From: Orobanche coerulescens
Lineage: Eukaryota; Streptophyta; Magnoliopsida; Lamiales; Orobanchaceae
Length of the DNA stretch: 64,000 nt
Assembly (NCBI GenBank): GCA_033398695.1
Contig: CM065818.1
Location: 34,868,001-34,932,000 of the forward strand
Reading direction: 5' to 3'
Positions 1 to 11,747 of this stretch are shown here, piece after piece. The notes below the pieces were generated by a model. It was not told where the DNA came from and made no database searches. It saw only the letters and a list, made by a program, of their open reading frames with translations. Every line of letters begins with the position of its first letter. Position 1 is the first letter of the stretch. The translations under genes were made by a program, and so were the position numbers.

Positions 1-2544
1 TAAAGATTAAGTTTTATTTTTATATCATAAAATAATAAAAAAGTTAAAACTTTTCTCTTCCAGATCTATTTTCTTTCGAGGCATTGACTCGTTCTCCTCC
101 AGATCTACTTTTCTTTCGGTCCTTTCCTCCTTTCCTCTTCTTCCTACGTTCTTCTCTTTTTTCTTCTGTCTTCTTTCTTCTTTTCCTCTCCTTATACTCC
201 TTTCTTCCTTCTTATACCGGAAAAGATGCCGGAATCACAGAACTCGTCGGAGTTAGCGATCTGGGACGCGATCCGTCGCGACTGTTCCGCGTTCTGGAAC
301 GGATGAACCAGATCGCAAAACGGGGGTCGACTATCACAGAGTCGGGCCTCGACTTTTTCAGGCATGTCGACTTTTCGACTAGTCGGCGACTAGTCGTCGA
401 CATGACAACCATGACTTGCATATATCAATTATTTACAAACTTGTCGCTATATTTTAAGGTAGCGGCCGCTATCGCATCACTATTGCTCTATAGCTAAGCG
501 GGCTTGTGATCACTACATACCGTTACTCGATAAGGTTGCAATTAGATACCAAAAAATTTCATTTTTGTTCCATCAGATAAATTTTTTCTCGGAAATGCCA
601 TTGCTAATGGAACTTTTAATAAATACACCAAGTTAGGAAGCACAGATACTTTTGTAAGCATGACGGACCCGCACCGGATACATATATCCTATCCGATACT
701 TTACTCGATACTCCGTGAATACTATATGTCTTTTACCAGAAATTTTCAATTAAAAGCTAATAGATTATTTTTCATATTGCTGATTGTTTATGAGACTTGT
801 CACATTTTAGAGTTGAGTATTTATAGTTTCACTTAAATATAGTTAAAATATTTTCTAAGTGTGTTTAATCAGTATATATTTTCAATTATTTAAAAAAATG
901 TGGATAGATATATTGCATCCGTACCCTTAAACTTTCAAAATATGTCGTATCCTCGTACCTGTGTCCAGTACCCACATCAGTGCTTCATATTTGACTCGCT
1001 TTCTTAAATTTTCCCTCCCAACAATCACTTCTGCTCATTTTTAGAAAGAAACATCAAAACACTAATCATTATTACACTTTTTTCTACAAGTACTACGATT
1101 ACTCATTCACTTTTTTTTTTAATTATTCATATGCAATCATTATATTCTGTTATATCGAATCGACTTTTATCATCACATTTTCGTCTCTTGTCATCAAACT
1201 CTCAAAATTCATTCTCCTGACAACTTTTTCATTACTATTCTTGGCAGACCCCGCGAAAAACAAAAAACAGTAAAATAACAAATAAAACAATAATCCCAAA
1301 TGAAAGGATATCAAATCACAACCTTAACTGCTGATAATATAATGGAGAGTTATGGTTCATCCATCACTGTTCTCTTCTTGACCCAGGAGATGACCTCTTT
1401 GGTAGGCATACTATAGTATTTTATCTAGCTATTAGAATCTTTTAGCTATTATTGCATTTGATATGGAATTAAGATGGTTCTAACATAACATTATAACGTG
1501 TTAATATGCGTGCCTATGTTTCTGGGTGCATTGTAACTTATTGTTTGTTGGTACCTCTATTTTCGTTTCTATTTCTCATAAGAACTGGCTTTTATTTAAG
1601 TGTATTTCTGTGTGAACAGAAGATGATGCTCAGTAACTCAGTTATGAAGAAGTCATTTATCAGTATCTTCAGTTGATGTCATGCTTCTCTCGCTTGCCAT
1701 ATTATTTGCAACAACGATGGTGTATATGCGTAGCTGTACCAATTGTGTATATTCATGGATTATGTTGTGGATTATTTCACCCTTTTGTTGTTCTCCTTGC
1801 TGATTACTATATTAGAGTTAACTTGACAGTACTCTCGAAGGAAATGCAAATATTGACTCATTAGTTTTGGACTTAAAATAGACTGGAAAGATTGAATAAT
1901 TGATCTGACTTTTCTTTGTCAAAATTGTGTACTGAACTTTTTCCCCTTTTCTTTCTCCTTGATAGTAAATCTTTACCTGTGGATTGATTGCCGATGCACA
2001 ACCCACTCTTGTAGATGTATTTTTCGCCAAGATGATTTTTTGAATCATATCAAAAATAGGAAATATAAACACAGAAAACAGCCACAGACGAATATAGCCT
2101 AACATGCCAAAGGTTTTCTGATGCTGGGATCAGTTTCCGGTTCTGAATATTTTACATATATAATGGTGTTCAAGATGAGAGTTCCAGTGGGGTAATCAAG
2201 GAATTAATTGGGATCCCCGTGTAATGTTGAAGTTGCACTTTTGGTGAATGTTGAAGCCAAATAGATGCATCCGACGATGATGTTGCTGGAAATAGAAAGC
2301 GGAGTTATCTGTTTCTGCTTTGATAAATCGTTGCTCTCTAGTGCTTCCATCCCTTGGCGACAGACCTGTACATGATATATTTGCTACTTACTCCTATTTT
2401 TTGAGGTTTACTTCTTTGACGGATGTCAACTTTGGTTGTTGTATATTTCTAGGATATATTCTTGAGTAAATTATTAGGAAGAGGGTTATGGTTTTGGATG
2501 AAAATTGTCTTGCTGATGACTGCCATGTTCCTTTCATGATGCAG
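1..2544. other. Upstream region, no confident gene model
   Basis: The stretch from about 105 to 220 is strongly C/T-rich, like a plant 5' leader, and is followed by an ATG at 226 that opens only 26 codons before TGA at 304-306. A stretch at 1620-1680 reads like coding sequence (it includes YEEVIYQYLQLM) but has an in-frame TAA just upstream. The sequence around 655-720 and 900-990 resembles dispersed plant repeats. Earlier exons of the gene that ends at 5289 may lie here, but I cannot place them. Otherwise I see AT-rich non-coding DNA. Confidence 0.4.
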
Positions 2545-3384
2545 ACATATGAAGAGTACCTTGAAGCTCATATCCGAGGCAGCAGAAATTTACACCACTC
2601 TGTTAGTATAGTTAATACTTCGTATTTTCTCCTATCATGGGAGTAATTATTAGTTTTATGTGCTGAACAAGCCATAGTCATTTTTTTAACAGGTTAGGTT
2701 TGGCATTGCAAAACATGGAACTTTTCCTTCACTTACGAACCAGGATATGTAGTTTTCTCTAGCATTTGGTGATGTTTAAGGTTCAAGGGAGGGATCTTTC
2801 TAAAAATAGGATGATTGTATAAACGGTTCTCTTCTCTATTATCGGATAGTTTTTTTGGTTAATGAATTATGGTTATACTATTATCCTTGATAGAACATAC
2901 ATGTACTTCATCTTTAACTCGTGAATCATAATAGTTATTATTTTGCGTGTTTTTTATATACTGCCTATATCTATATAGATTCTTTAGCCAGATAGGGTGC
3001 AATTAGATGGATGCCAGTTTCTAGAACTTTTTGAGTTTAGCAATTAGCCTTTTCTTCTGGGGATGTAATGTTCCGGGAAACAGAACGACATTGTTGATAT
3101 CACCACTATGTTTCTTTCCAGCTGACTTTCTGAATGAAGGACAGTCCTTTAGTTTAATAAAGTATGATATCTCATACTTGTATTCACAACATTGTTATTG
3201 AAGGAATTCATTATATTGGATATGATCTTAAGCTACTTGAGATTGATGTTTATTTCTCAGGCTGCTGGGCGGTCCACCAGCTTGCAGAAGTCGCCCTCTA
3301 GTAAAGAACGTTCTGATGATTCGTAAGTATACTCACATTCCATGTGCAAGACATATTCTTCTTCTTCTTCTTCTTGTTCTTCTT

Positions 3385-3415
<31 letters not shown>

Positions 3416-5289
3416 TTATTATTATTATTATTATAATAATCATTATTATTATTATTATTATTATTATTACTACTACTAGTGGATAACCCGTGCCATAATG
3501 GCACGGTAACAGTGGTGGTGCTGGTGGCGAAGGTGGTGCTGGTGCTGTGGCTACGGCCTTCATTGGTGCATCAGTGTCTATATTCACTGATTTGCGTTGT
3601 AGTGGTGATGGTGTTATGCGGTAGTGGTGGTGGCGAACGCCATGCTTTTGATGTGTGGTGCATTGAATATGGTAGATTACGGCAGAATTTTGATTGTGTT
3701 TCGTTTATGGTGATTTGATGCTGCTGCTCATCTGCTGGTTATGATTTGGTGTGATGGTGGTTCTGCTAGTTATGATTTGGTGGTGATGGTGGTGATGGTG
3801 TGGCTGGTTACGGTAGATGTGGTGGTGAAGGAAGAGAGTAGCAGAGGTGGTGGTGAGGGAAGAGTGCTTCGATTTTGTTTAATGCTTCATTGAAAGTGTC
3901 AGATGCAATATTGAAGTTTGAAAAACACAGAGGTGCGTGAAGAATAGGCCAGTAGGAGAGGTCTGCTGATGGCAAAAATGCTGGGTCACTGAAGATCTGC
4001 TGGCGGTTGTCAGGCGCCCCTACTGAAAAATAGGTTGGCAGGCGGCGGAAAAAAATGTCTGGTCAACGGGTTGTTGGAGGCCAGGCGGGCCGCCGTTGGA
4101 GGTTTGCCGGCTGCTGTTGGAGAATAGGCCGACATGCAAAAGAAAAAGCAAAAAATTGGTCGGCAACCGGAGGTCCGCCAACAGTTGGCCGGCGATCCGT
4201 CGAAGAATCCCGTCATGAATGATTTTTTTAGAAGATTAGTTGTCCTTTTAATTTAATATTGTAAGGATACTTTAGGAAGTTTATTATTTTTGAATATTTG
4301 ATATTATTAAATTAACACGGAGGGGTATACTGGTCTTTTCAGGTGCCCGCGACCAAAATTCACCATTGTCTTTTATATTATAGCCTGGTGATAACTCGTG
4401 CGATAATGGAACGGTGGAGGTACCGTAATTGGATTAATATTATTAACTTCCCATATTACTTTGATAGGAAAAGATATGTTGGCCATTTGAGACAAAAGAA
4501 ATTGTCGGTCACCGGAGATCCACAGACAACAGCAGGCGGCCCACTGGAGAATACGCCGCCAGGCTGCCACAGAAAAAAAGAAAAGAAGTTGATAGGCCAC
4601 CGAAGGTTCGCCAGGCGGCCATCGGGTTGTCCGTTGGTGAGCAGGCCGGCAAGAGGCTGCAAAAGAAAAACTAATCACTCGATGGAGGTTTGTCGACGGC
4701 CGGCAAGCAAACTTTAAAAAAAACTTCCTGTCGTAGAACAGACCGACAGTTGCCCCCCACCCATAAAAAAATTGTTCGGTCGTGAACAGGTGGCCGTGAA
4801 AAATAAAATAAAGTTGGTCGTCGTTGGAGGTCTACGGGCATCCGGTACTGGTCCATCGGAGAGCCGACCGGCCGACGTAAGAAAAAATACTGGTCGTCGC
4901 CGGAGGACCACCGGCGGCCCCATCGGAGAGCGGGACTGCATGGCAGACGTAGAAAAAATATGGCCGTCGCTGGTGGATTGTCGTTGGTCGGCAGACAGCC
5001 GCAATCAATATTAAATTTATTAAATTTAATATTTTAAGAATAGTTTTGGAGGTTTATTATAATTGCACATTTTATATTATTAAATTTAACACGGAGGGGA
5101 GGAGTAAGATGATCTTTTCATGTGCACACCACGACAAAAAAAAAACCCTGTTTATAGATTATGTAATAATAGGATGTGACTTTTTCTAACTTGATTATTA
5201 TATATTTGAACAGGCAATCAGCCAGCAGTTCAAAGAAGAGGACTTACAATCCCTCGAGTGAAGCAAAAATCGAGAGGGGCTGTGGTTAA
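2545..5289 (+). CDS. 3' end of a spliced host gene of unknown function
   Basis: Three exons keep one continuous frame. Exon 2545-2601 follows an AG acceptor, encodes 19 codons (TYEEYLEAHIRGSRNLHHS) and is followed by GTTAGT. Exon 3261-3322 follows TTTCTCAG, encodes 20 codons plus two bases, and ends at a perfect GTAAGT donor. Exon 5214-5289 follows AACAG, completes the split codon and ends at TAA 5287-5289. The encoded tail is hydrophilic and rich in Ser, Lys and Arg (for example SASSSKKRTYNPSS), with no domain I recognise. The last intron (3323-5213) is swollen by a microsatellite and two tandem repeat elements. The start of the gene is not identified. The phase agreement across two introns is the main support; a pseudogene remains possible. 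Confidence 0.55.
3354..3478. repeat. Compound (TTC)n-(TTA)n microsatellite
   Basis: A run of TTC units changes to TTA/ATT units with a few interruptions. It lies in the last intron of the host gene and directly abuts the first of two tandem repeat elements. Its reverse strand gives long Arg, Lys, Asn or Ile runs that are not real proteins. Confidence 0.95.
3477..4382 (+). repeat. Tandem intronic repeat element, copy 1
   Basis: Begins tagtggataacccgtgccat, continues into (GGT)-rich and then purine-rich GGCCGGCGG-rich sequence, and ends with a conserved tail containing aacacggaggggtatactgg and ttttatattatag. Copy 2 starts immediately after. No ORF or reverse transcriptase is visible. Elements starting near ACCCGTGC and ending with this kind of AT-rich tail are common in dicot genomes, but I cannot assign a class: there are no clear terminal inverted repeats, poly(A) tail or LTR. 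Confidence 0.55.
4383..5157 (+). repeat. Tandem intronic repeat element, copy 2
   Basis: Shares with copy 1 the head (ggtgataactcgtgcgataa), the GGCCGGCGG-like internal stretches separated by short A runs, and the tail (aacacggaggggaggagtaag, then a short A-run and tttatag). The internal parts have diverged much more than the head and tail. The head-to-tail arrangement suggests local duplication or two insertions at the same site. Confidence 0.55.
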
Positions 5290-5534
5290 TCAACTTTGTA
5301 TTGTAAAATGAGCTGTAGGTTCACTTGTCCGGGAAGCGGCCTTGCTTTCAACTTCTCAAAAAAATGCACATTGTCCTGAAACTGGAGTTCTTATGTTTAA
5401 TTTCTTGTTGTATCAATAGTTGTACTTCATATTTTGGGAACGTGTACATATTGTAAGCACATGTATATTTTGCTTTGCTTTAAACTTCTTCGGCCACAGC
5501 AAAGTTATTTGTTGTTGGTTCTTAGAAACCAATA
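5290..5534 (+). other. Probable 3' UTR of the host gene
   Basis: AT-rich sequence directly after the stop codon at 5287-5289. No feature beyond short T and A runs is visible. The poly(A) site cannot be fixed. Confidence 0.35.
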
Positions 5535-5643
5535 TGTTGTTTTTGTATATCATGATCGGCATAGCATATTGTTCAATGTTTGTCCAATGTGTTGTTTTTT
5601 GGTATATCATGATTGACATAGCATATTGTCTAATCTTTGAAGG
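5535..5643. repeat. Two tandem units of about 55 bp
   Basis: Each unit contains tgttgttttt, a tatatcatgat block and catagcatattgt. The second copy differs by a few substitutions and one or two indels. It lies in or just after the 3' UTR of the host gene. Confidence 0.75.
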
Positions 5644-5789
5644 CATAACATTGTACTTAGGTAAACATAAAAGTCATCTAATATAGCATGTTCTCATCTT
5701 CGACCTATTATCGACTTTGTTCTAAAAATCGGCCTCGGTGGTCGCCTGTGTGTTCGTGCGTGTTTCGATTATGGAGGCGTTTGGTAGAT

Positions 5790-5895
5790 TAATTGGTTGT
5801 CTAGGCGGGCTAGGTGGCCGTCTAGGTGGGTTGGGCAGCTGCCTAGGCGGTTGGCGGGCACCTAGGTAGGTGGGCGGGAGCCTAGGAAGACAAGC
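5790..5895. repeat. GC-rich CCTAGGCGG-type degenerate repeat
   Basis: Repeated ctaggcgg/cctaggtggg motifs form an imperfect array just left of the old copia relic. Similar ctaggcggct motifs recur at the far end of the window (63655-64000). Class unknown; such stretches are often ends of DNA transposons in plants. Confidence 0.5.
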
Positions 5896-5904
5896 TAGAC
5901 AAAA

Positions 5905-6673
5905 TAGTTTACCATGAATTTGTTTGTAGCTATGATGCTTGTCATAGTGGCCCACTTGGATTATGAGATATGACAAATGGACGTGAAAATGATGTTTCTA
6001 AATGGATCCCTTGAGGAGGAAATCTATATGAAATATTCTGAAGGCTTCGTGTCTCAATTTCCATTAGGTGTGTAAGCTCCAACAAGCCATTTATAGGTTT
6101 AAGCAGGCTTAGCGAAGTTGAAATCTTCTTTTCGATGAGGCAATTAAAGAGTTTGATTTCGTCAAAAATGAAAGAGGAGCCATGTCTTAATAAGAGAGTT
6201 GGTGGAGCAAGATTGTATTCTTATTATTATATGTGGATGACATAGGAATGTTCACTCCGGTGAAAGCTTGACTTTCGAGTACATTCACCATGAAAGACTT
6301 GGGAGACGCAATCTATATTTCTGGAATATATCTCTATCAGGATAGAACGAAAAGAGTGATAGGTCTTTTCCAATCCCTTTATATAGAAAAGCTCCGAAAG
6401 TGGTTTATGATGGAATATTATAAACAAGAGCTACCTATGCGACATGGTATAAAATAAGTGTCCTCAAAGTGAGAAAGATAGAAGGGAATAAGTAAGGTAC
6501 CCTATGATTCGGCGTTGGGTAGCCTCATGTAAGCTATGATTTCCACGAGACTATATATGATGTGAGCGTGATAAGCCGATTCAGTCAAATCTGGGTAAGG
6601 AACACTGGACTGCTGTAAAGAATATTCTTAAATGCCTAAAAGGACGAAAGATTTGTTCACATATGGTGTGGAG
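5905..6673 (+). pseudogene. Old Ty1/copia pol relic, left part (RT to RNase H)
   Basis: The translated remains read AHLDYEI-stop-QMDVKMMFLNGSLEEE and then EIYMKYSEGFVS, which matches the copia reverse transcriptase block around the first catalytic Asp. Further on, WTAVKNILKCLKRTKD matches the start of copia RNase H. Many stops and shifts show age. The relic breaks off at 6673, where copia-A inserted, and resumes at 33767 in the same protein (GVE then ELKVEGYTYSDF). The host of the nest was therefore itself an ancient retrotransposon. Confidence 0.85.
6669..6673. repeat. Target site duplication of copia-A, left (tggag)
   Basis: tggag immediately before the 5' LTR is repeated at 33762-33766 right after the 3' LTR. 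A 5-bp duplication is standard for LTR retrotransposons. Confidence 0.95.
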
Positions 6674-8155
6674 TGTTAGGGTTGTATATATCAAAGCATA
6701 CTTTATGCCTGTATTACCTAATTTCTCGGTCTTTATCTATGAGAATATTTAATTAATTTATCACATGTTTTCATATTTATTCACGCTATGGTTATGCAAA
6801 TGTTGCCTAAATACTTTATATTGTAGATAATGTGGTGTATCATGTCACACAGAAGATCACATTATCGGTTCCTTATATAGTAATAATTAGTTCACAACCT
6901 ATATAACATTAGACCGTTATGTGAGACGTTGTAATACACGCTTGAGATTGGTTGGTCTTGACCATTAGCATATATTAGCGTATTCGGTATACGTTGAACA
7001 TGATCGATGTGAGATAGATTCATCTGTACTGAATATAAGAAGAACGTACATCTCGGACAATTATTATTTCTTAATTCTAGTGATTAATATTTAATTATAT
7101 ATATAATATTTATTGCACTGCTTTGATCTATCATGAGTGAGAGCCACAATGATTTACTCAAAATTCTCGATATTTTGGGCAATATTATTATTTATATAAT
7201 AATTAATATTATAGCTAGAAATCGTGTCCCGACCAGTCGGGTTGATCATGTCCCTTGAGGCACTCGAAATGATTATTATATTAAACCCTGCATGTGGAAT
7301 TAATTTTCCGATATAATAAAAAAGTCAAGTGGTATACTCATGTATAACACATTAATTAATTAAAAGCTGTCAGTAGCTTAAATTAATTAATGGACATGGA
7401 ATATCTTAAACACGAGAAATAATTAATTAAAAAAGGAGCCCAATTTCGTAATTTGGGATTTTGGTAGGAAGTGCAATATCAACTTTTTAGTGGACTAAGT
7501 TGATATTAATAGAGTCTTCATATTAGGAAGAGTCCTAATATTGGAAAGATGATCTATATTGGGAGTCTTTACCTTATCTCCTTAAGGTCCATAGAGTAGC
7601 CTAAAACACCTATAAATATGACACATATGGGGGGCGATTTTTTCACCCTTGTTGGCACAAGAATCCCGATTTTTTTCTCTAATTTTGTGTTTAACTGTGG
7701 ATCTTGACTTGTGTCTTGGATTCCAAAATTTAGCTAACACAATATTTTTCTAAATACATAAATATTCAAGAAAAATAGAGAGGAAAATTTGTGAGGTATT
7801 TCTTGAAGAATTTTCGGCCTATCCCATACTGCAAGTCCAAGTTTGATCCGGTAGATTATTGCCCACACGATATCCAGATCTTAGGCGGGGTATACTCTAC
7901 AAGATCTTGAGGTAGAAATACAAGAAGATCAAGAAGGAGTACGAAGGGGAGTTCGATCGACCCAGAAGGAATTTCCACCACTTCGCTTCAAAGGTATGAA
8001 TTACCAATTTCTACTGCGTAAATACATACATTTAAATTGTTAATTAATCTGTTTAATTAATTAATTGACAAGCCTAAATAGATCCGCTATTTACGATGGT
8101 TAGTTTATAAAATCTATTATCCCATCTCGCTTCCGCTGTGTTTTATATTCCAACA
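6674..8155 (+). repeat. Copia-A 5' LTR
   Basis: Starts tgttagggttg and ends tattccaaca, with tg...ca ends. Pairs with 32290-33761; the two align along their whole length with scattered substitutions and small indels, so the insertion is not very recent. A short insertion after tgttag makes this copy slightly longer. Confidence 0.92.
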
Positions 8156-8157
8156 AT

Positions 8158-8170
8158 TGGTATCGGAGCC
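8158..8170 (+). other. Copia-A primer binding site
   Basis: tggtatcggagcc lies two bases after the LTR and resembles the initiator Met-tRNA 3' end complement (usually tggtatcagagc), with a G in place of one A. Copia-B carries the same variant at 36540-36552, so this is a family feature, not a chance mutation. Confidence 0.88.
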
Positions 8171-8782
8171 GGTCTTTAGGTTCTGTTCAATTTAATTAAT
8201 TTGTAATTAATTTGCTAGCAATTTAAATATTCATATGGTATGATGTTTGAAATATTTTTGCTAGAAATTGTCTTGCAGGTGAATATGGTCCAATTATCAT
8301 GGCTATGTGATTTTTTTTATCTATTTACGCATTTTGGTAATTTGGCTCGGTTTTGAGGCATGTATAAAGTTTTTTCCCGTGAGAAAATCCACGGGTAGAA
8401 TAGGATTTATTTTTTCTTATAATTTTTGTTGTAAATTCGATGTATTTTATTTGATGTAAAATTTGTAATCGAATTGGAATACACAAAGTACTGAAGGAAA
8501 AGAAGTCCAGTGTGAAAAGGAGTCCTTATCGGACGAACCGACCGAGACGAGCCTGCTGCTGATCGGGACTCGGCCAGCTTGCTGTCTTGGTCGAATCAGG
8601 CCTGCCGCGCTCGGCCAGCAGCAAGGTGCCGGGCCGAGGGTCGGGTCGGGCAGCGGGTCGGGTTTTTGTCCTGTCAGGTTCGTTCGGTGTATGGTCCTAT
8701 TCGTTTATCCGCCGCTCGTTGCGTCCGTTGGAGCACAATAATTTTAATTTGGAAATTCCTTGTGCAATTAATTTTGCATGGA
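8171..8782 (+). other. Copia-A untranslated leader, left part
   Basis: AT-rich leader between primer site and gag, with a GC-rich patch at about 8525-8720. The short ORFs here (8579-8830, 8587-8808) have no recognisable domain. The leader is interrupted by gypsy-1 and resumes at 18341-19127. Closely similar leader sequence occurs in copia-B (36553-37020, 40479-40912). Confidence 0.75.
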
Positions 8783-8787
8783 AGAAA
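8783..8787. repeat. Target site duplication of gypsy-1, left (agaaa)
   Basis: agaaa here and at 18336-18340 exactly flank gypsy-1. Confidence 0.95.
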
Positions 8788-9993
8788 TGTATCGCCCCGA
8801 CTTTCTAGGGTAAATAATGGGGAAAAATAAATAAAAGGTAAATTTTGGGAAAAATAATTTTCTTGAGAATATAAAAATTCTCGCCTACAAAGTCGAGTCG
8901 CTACAAAGACATAAAAATAAATACCTTTAAATAAGGTAACATTTCATCATATATACGAGGTAAAATTTTGCGGCGGAAGAATAAATCATAATTTATAAAT
9001 TGCTAATCAAATTTTCCCCAAATAAGTTTCCAAACATTTGACATAAAGAACACATCATGAAATAAATTCTCTTTCATATGCCCTCTCGGCTCGCTCCTTC
9101 GTCCATCCGGCTCGGTTCAACCTGCGGGTTTAATAAAGGTGGGGGTGAGCTTCATTCAGCTCGTGGAAATCACACTGATCACAGTAATATACAATCTCAT
9201 GGAAAACATAACATGAATAATCTATCACATTTTCCTCAACGTAAATGCATACTCACAATATTACGTATAGCATGAATCGAGCACGCATACACGAATATTG
9301 AGGTTGCGCAGGTGCCCCCGCAACAACATCAAACATAAACATAATACCACATAACATGAATCGAGCACGCATGTGAATATTGAGGTTGCGCAGGTGTCCC
9401 CGCAACATAATATATCTTAAGATAGCCTCTTACACGAAAACAGGTTAGCCTGAATTACAACGTGCATATAAATTTTAAACATGAATAAAAGATCACATAC
9501 ACAGTCTAATTAAAGGAATTAAAGTGATTGTGAAAATTCCCACCTGAATAAATGATGATGTCTGTCTTGAAATGAAGATGCTCGACTCACAGTCCTAAAC
9601 CCGTAAATCCTCGATAAAGTCTACATATGATAATAATAATAATTATAAACTTACAATTTACTAGCTATATAATAAATGAAAAGATACGCATCACTAAATA
9701 ATAATTGAAGATAAATTTTAATTGCTTATTAATATTAACCGAAGAGTTAACATTATTAATGACTGAAATTAAAATGTTTAGGCAATAATTCGGATTAATT
9801 ATTAATATGAATTGAAAGTCAACCTTTTAACGTTTCGGTCAAAATTAGGATTTAATTGAAGTTTGAAAGTTGACTGGGGGTCAAATTTTAAGAGTTTGGA
9901 AGCTGATTGGGTTACAATCGAGTTAATTAAACTGTCTGAGACTGAATTGAAGGAAACGTGAGGACTAACATGCAAAGCCCTAATTTCTCGCGG

Positions 9994-10003
9994 GTATATA
10001 AAC
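9994..10003 (+). promoter_or_regulatory. Antisense TATA-like box in gypsy-1 3' LTR
   Basis: gggtatataaaccc lies about 15 bases after agccctaattt and is followed at about 10040-10180 by a strongly C/T-rich leader, the usual look of a plant promoter and 5' UTR, but on the strand opposite to pol. The box is almost palindromic, so the orientation rests on the leader. The other LTR carries it at 16562-16570. Confidence 0.4.
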
Positions 10004-11202
10004 CCTTAAATCTAATCCTCAGCCGACGAGAACTCATTTCACCTCCCGCATCTCCTTTTCTCACTCTGCCTTCTCCTCTCTCTAACCTGACCTTCGGTCG
10101 ACACGTCTCCTTCTTCACCTCCCATTTCTTCTCGTCTGTTCCTCACCCCAAAACTCTCCCTCTCATCTCACCTCTCCAATCGGCCGGAAGTAACAGGCAG
10201 AAACCCACACATAACACATAAAACATAAAACTCACCCACACACACGCGAAGCAGATGAACTTCCACTGGAAAATCGCACCGAGAAGAACGCACACACATA
10301 GGCTACATCTGAAACAAGCACACCCGCCGTGGTGGATTGGAAATCGACCGGCGAAGTGGTCGCGGTGCGGCGGCGAGGCGGTTTCCGATTCGATCAATTA
10401 AGGCTCTGAGATGGCATTTGAAAAAAAAAATCGGGATGTAAGGTTCGGACTGCTCATAGCGGCCGTTCGCCGGCAGAGCTGGTTCCGGACTTCAAGCAAG
10501 TATGATTCTAGTGTTGATACAACCGGGTCGTGGGCTCTGAGTCAAACGAACTCCGTCAAACATGTAAGTCGGATTTTAGTTTGTTTTGATTCGGGTTGTA
10601 GTTGGTTTTCGGCTGATATGGGTTTCTGGTGATTTCCAAATTTGAATTCGGGTTTGAATGGCTTGAAGGGTTGAAGGGGTTTTTGGTTGATGATGGGTTA
10701 CGTATTCTGGGCTGTGCTATGGTGTTTTGGGTGCGGGTAGTCATAAGAGCATTAATGTGATCTGAAAATATGAGAATTGAGTTTAAGATTTGTTTGTTGA
10801 ATTTATTTTCTGAATTTGAGAATATATGGGAGAACGAATTTTGATGGGTTTAACATATACAGGATTAACCAGCGAAAGAAAAAATTGCAAGGATGATGCC
10901 CAAGCAGATGAAAAAGAAATTAATTACCTTTTGTTGGAAGAGAAAACGACTCGTAGGAGATGAAGCCCCAGATATTTGCAGGAGAGAAAAGTTGGGAAGC
11001 CGAAGTGCAGATTTAAGAGTTGTAGTTGCGACGAGCAGCAGAAAAGTTGTCTTTTGGGAACAATTCTTCTTGTAGCTTGCGCCGATTTGGGGATGATGTA
11101 TATTTTTGTTATGCTTCTGTTTTGTGTATTCTTTTTTTTTCTTTTGATCGATGGATGATGAACAATGTATTTCTGTAAAGGATTTATGCACCGTAGAATT
11201 TT

Positions 11203-11212
11203 GTATTTATAG
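11203..11212 (-). promoter_or_regulatory. Sense TATA box of gypsy-1 3' LTR
   Basis: On the minus strand the sequence reads CCTATAAATACAAAATTC, a good TATA box about 545 bases into the LTR and on the pol strand. The same box lies at 17770-17779 in the 5' LTR, where it would drive the element. Confidence 0.55.
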
Positions 11213-11747
11213 GTGTAGATTTTTAAGTGTTGTTGAATTAGGATTGTATTTAGGATATGTATTGAGGAGTTTTGGTGGAGTGAAAATTCTGACGATCTGC
11301 ACCAGAGTTCTTAATTGTGGTTAATTAAATTTAATCATAGTCTCATGGTTAAAGTATAAATAGTATAATAATAATAGTAAATGTAGAATAACAATTAATT
11401 GGAAATATTGATAATAAAATCTGAAAATAATAAAGATAATAATAATAATATTAATACTTAATAATAATCTTGTAAACCCTTTGAGTTTCTTATTTATATT
11501 AATAATTATAATAAAAAAATAATAATATTATTAATAATAATAATGTTAGTATTATACTCGGATAATTAATAACACTATTATAAAATAAGTAATGACCACT
11601 TAATTTATATCTGATAAAATGACTCGGGCTATGACTTGTGATACGTTGAAATAAATGTTCATGATCCTCTAAATTGAATTAAATAACATGAAATACATTA
11701 TAATATTATTATAAAATAATAATATTGCATTATAAAAATGACGGGTA

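Noticed and set aside
84..497. 137-codon ORF near the left edge
   Set aside because: Mostly translation of a C/T-rich tract in an arbitrary frame; no domain and no codon signal.
1673..1864. 63-codon ORF as an exon of the host gene
   Set aside because: The frame looks coding at its start but has an upstream stop and no clear donor; not enough to call.
3298..3587. Poly-Asn/Lys and poly-Ile/Arg ORFs
   Set aside because: They are translations of the TTC/TTA microsatellite.
8156..8175. tRNA-like sequence at the copia primer site
   Set aside because: Only the primer complement is present; there is no cloverleaf.
10893..11075. 60-codon ORF identical in both gypsy-1 LTRs
   Set aside because: Identity follows from LTR duplication at insertion; no domain, and it overlaps other equally long frames.
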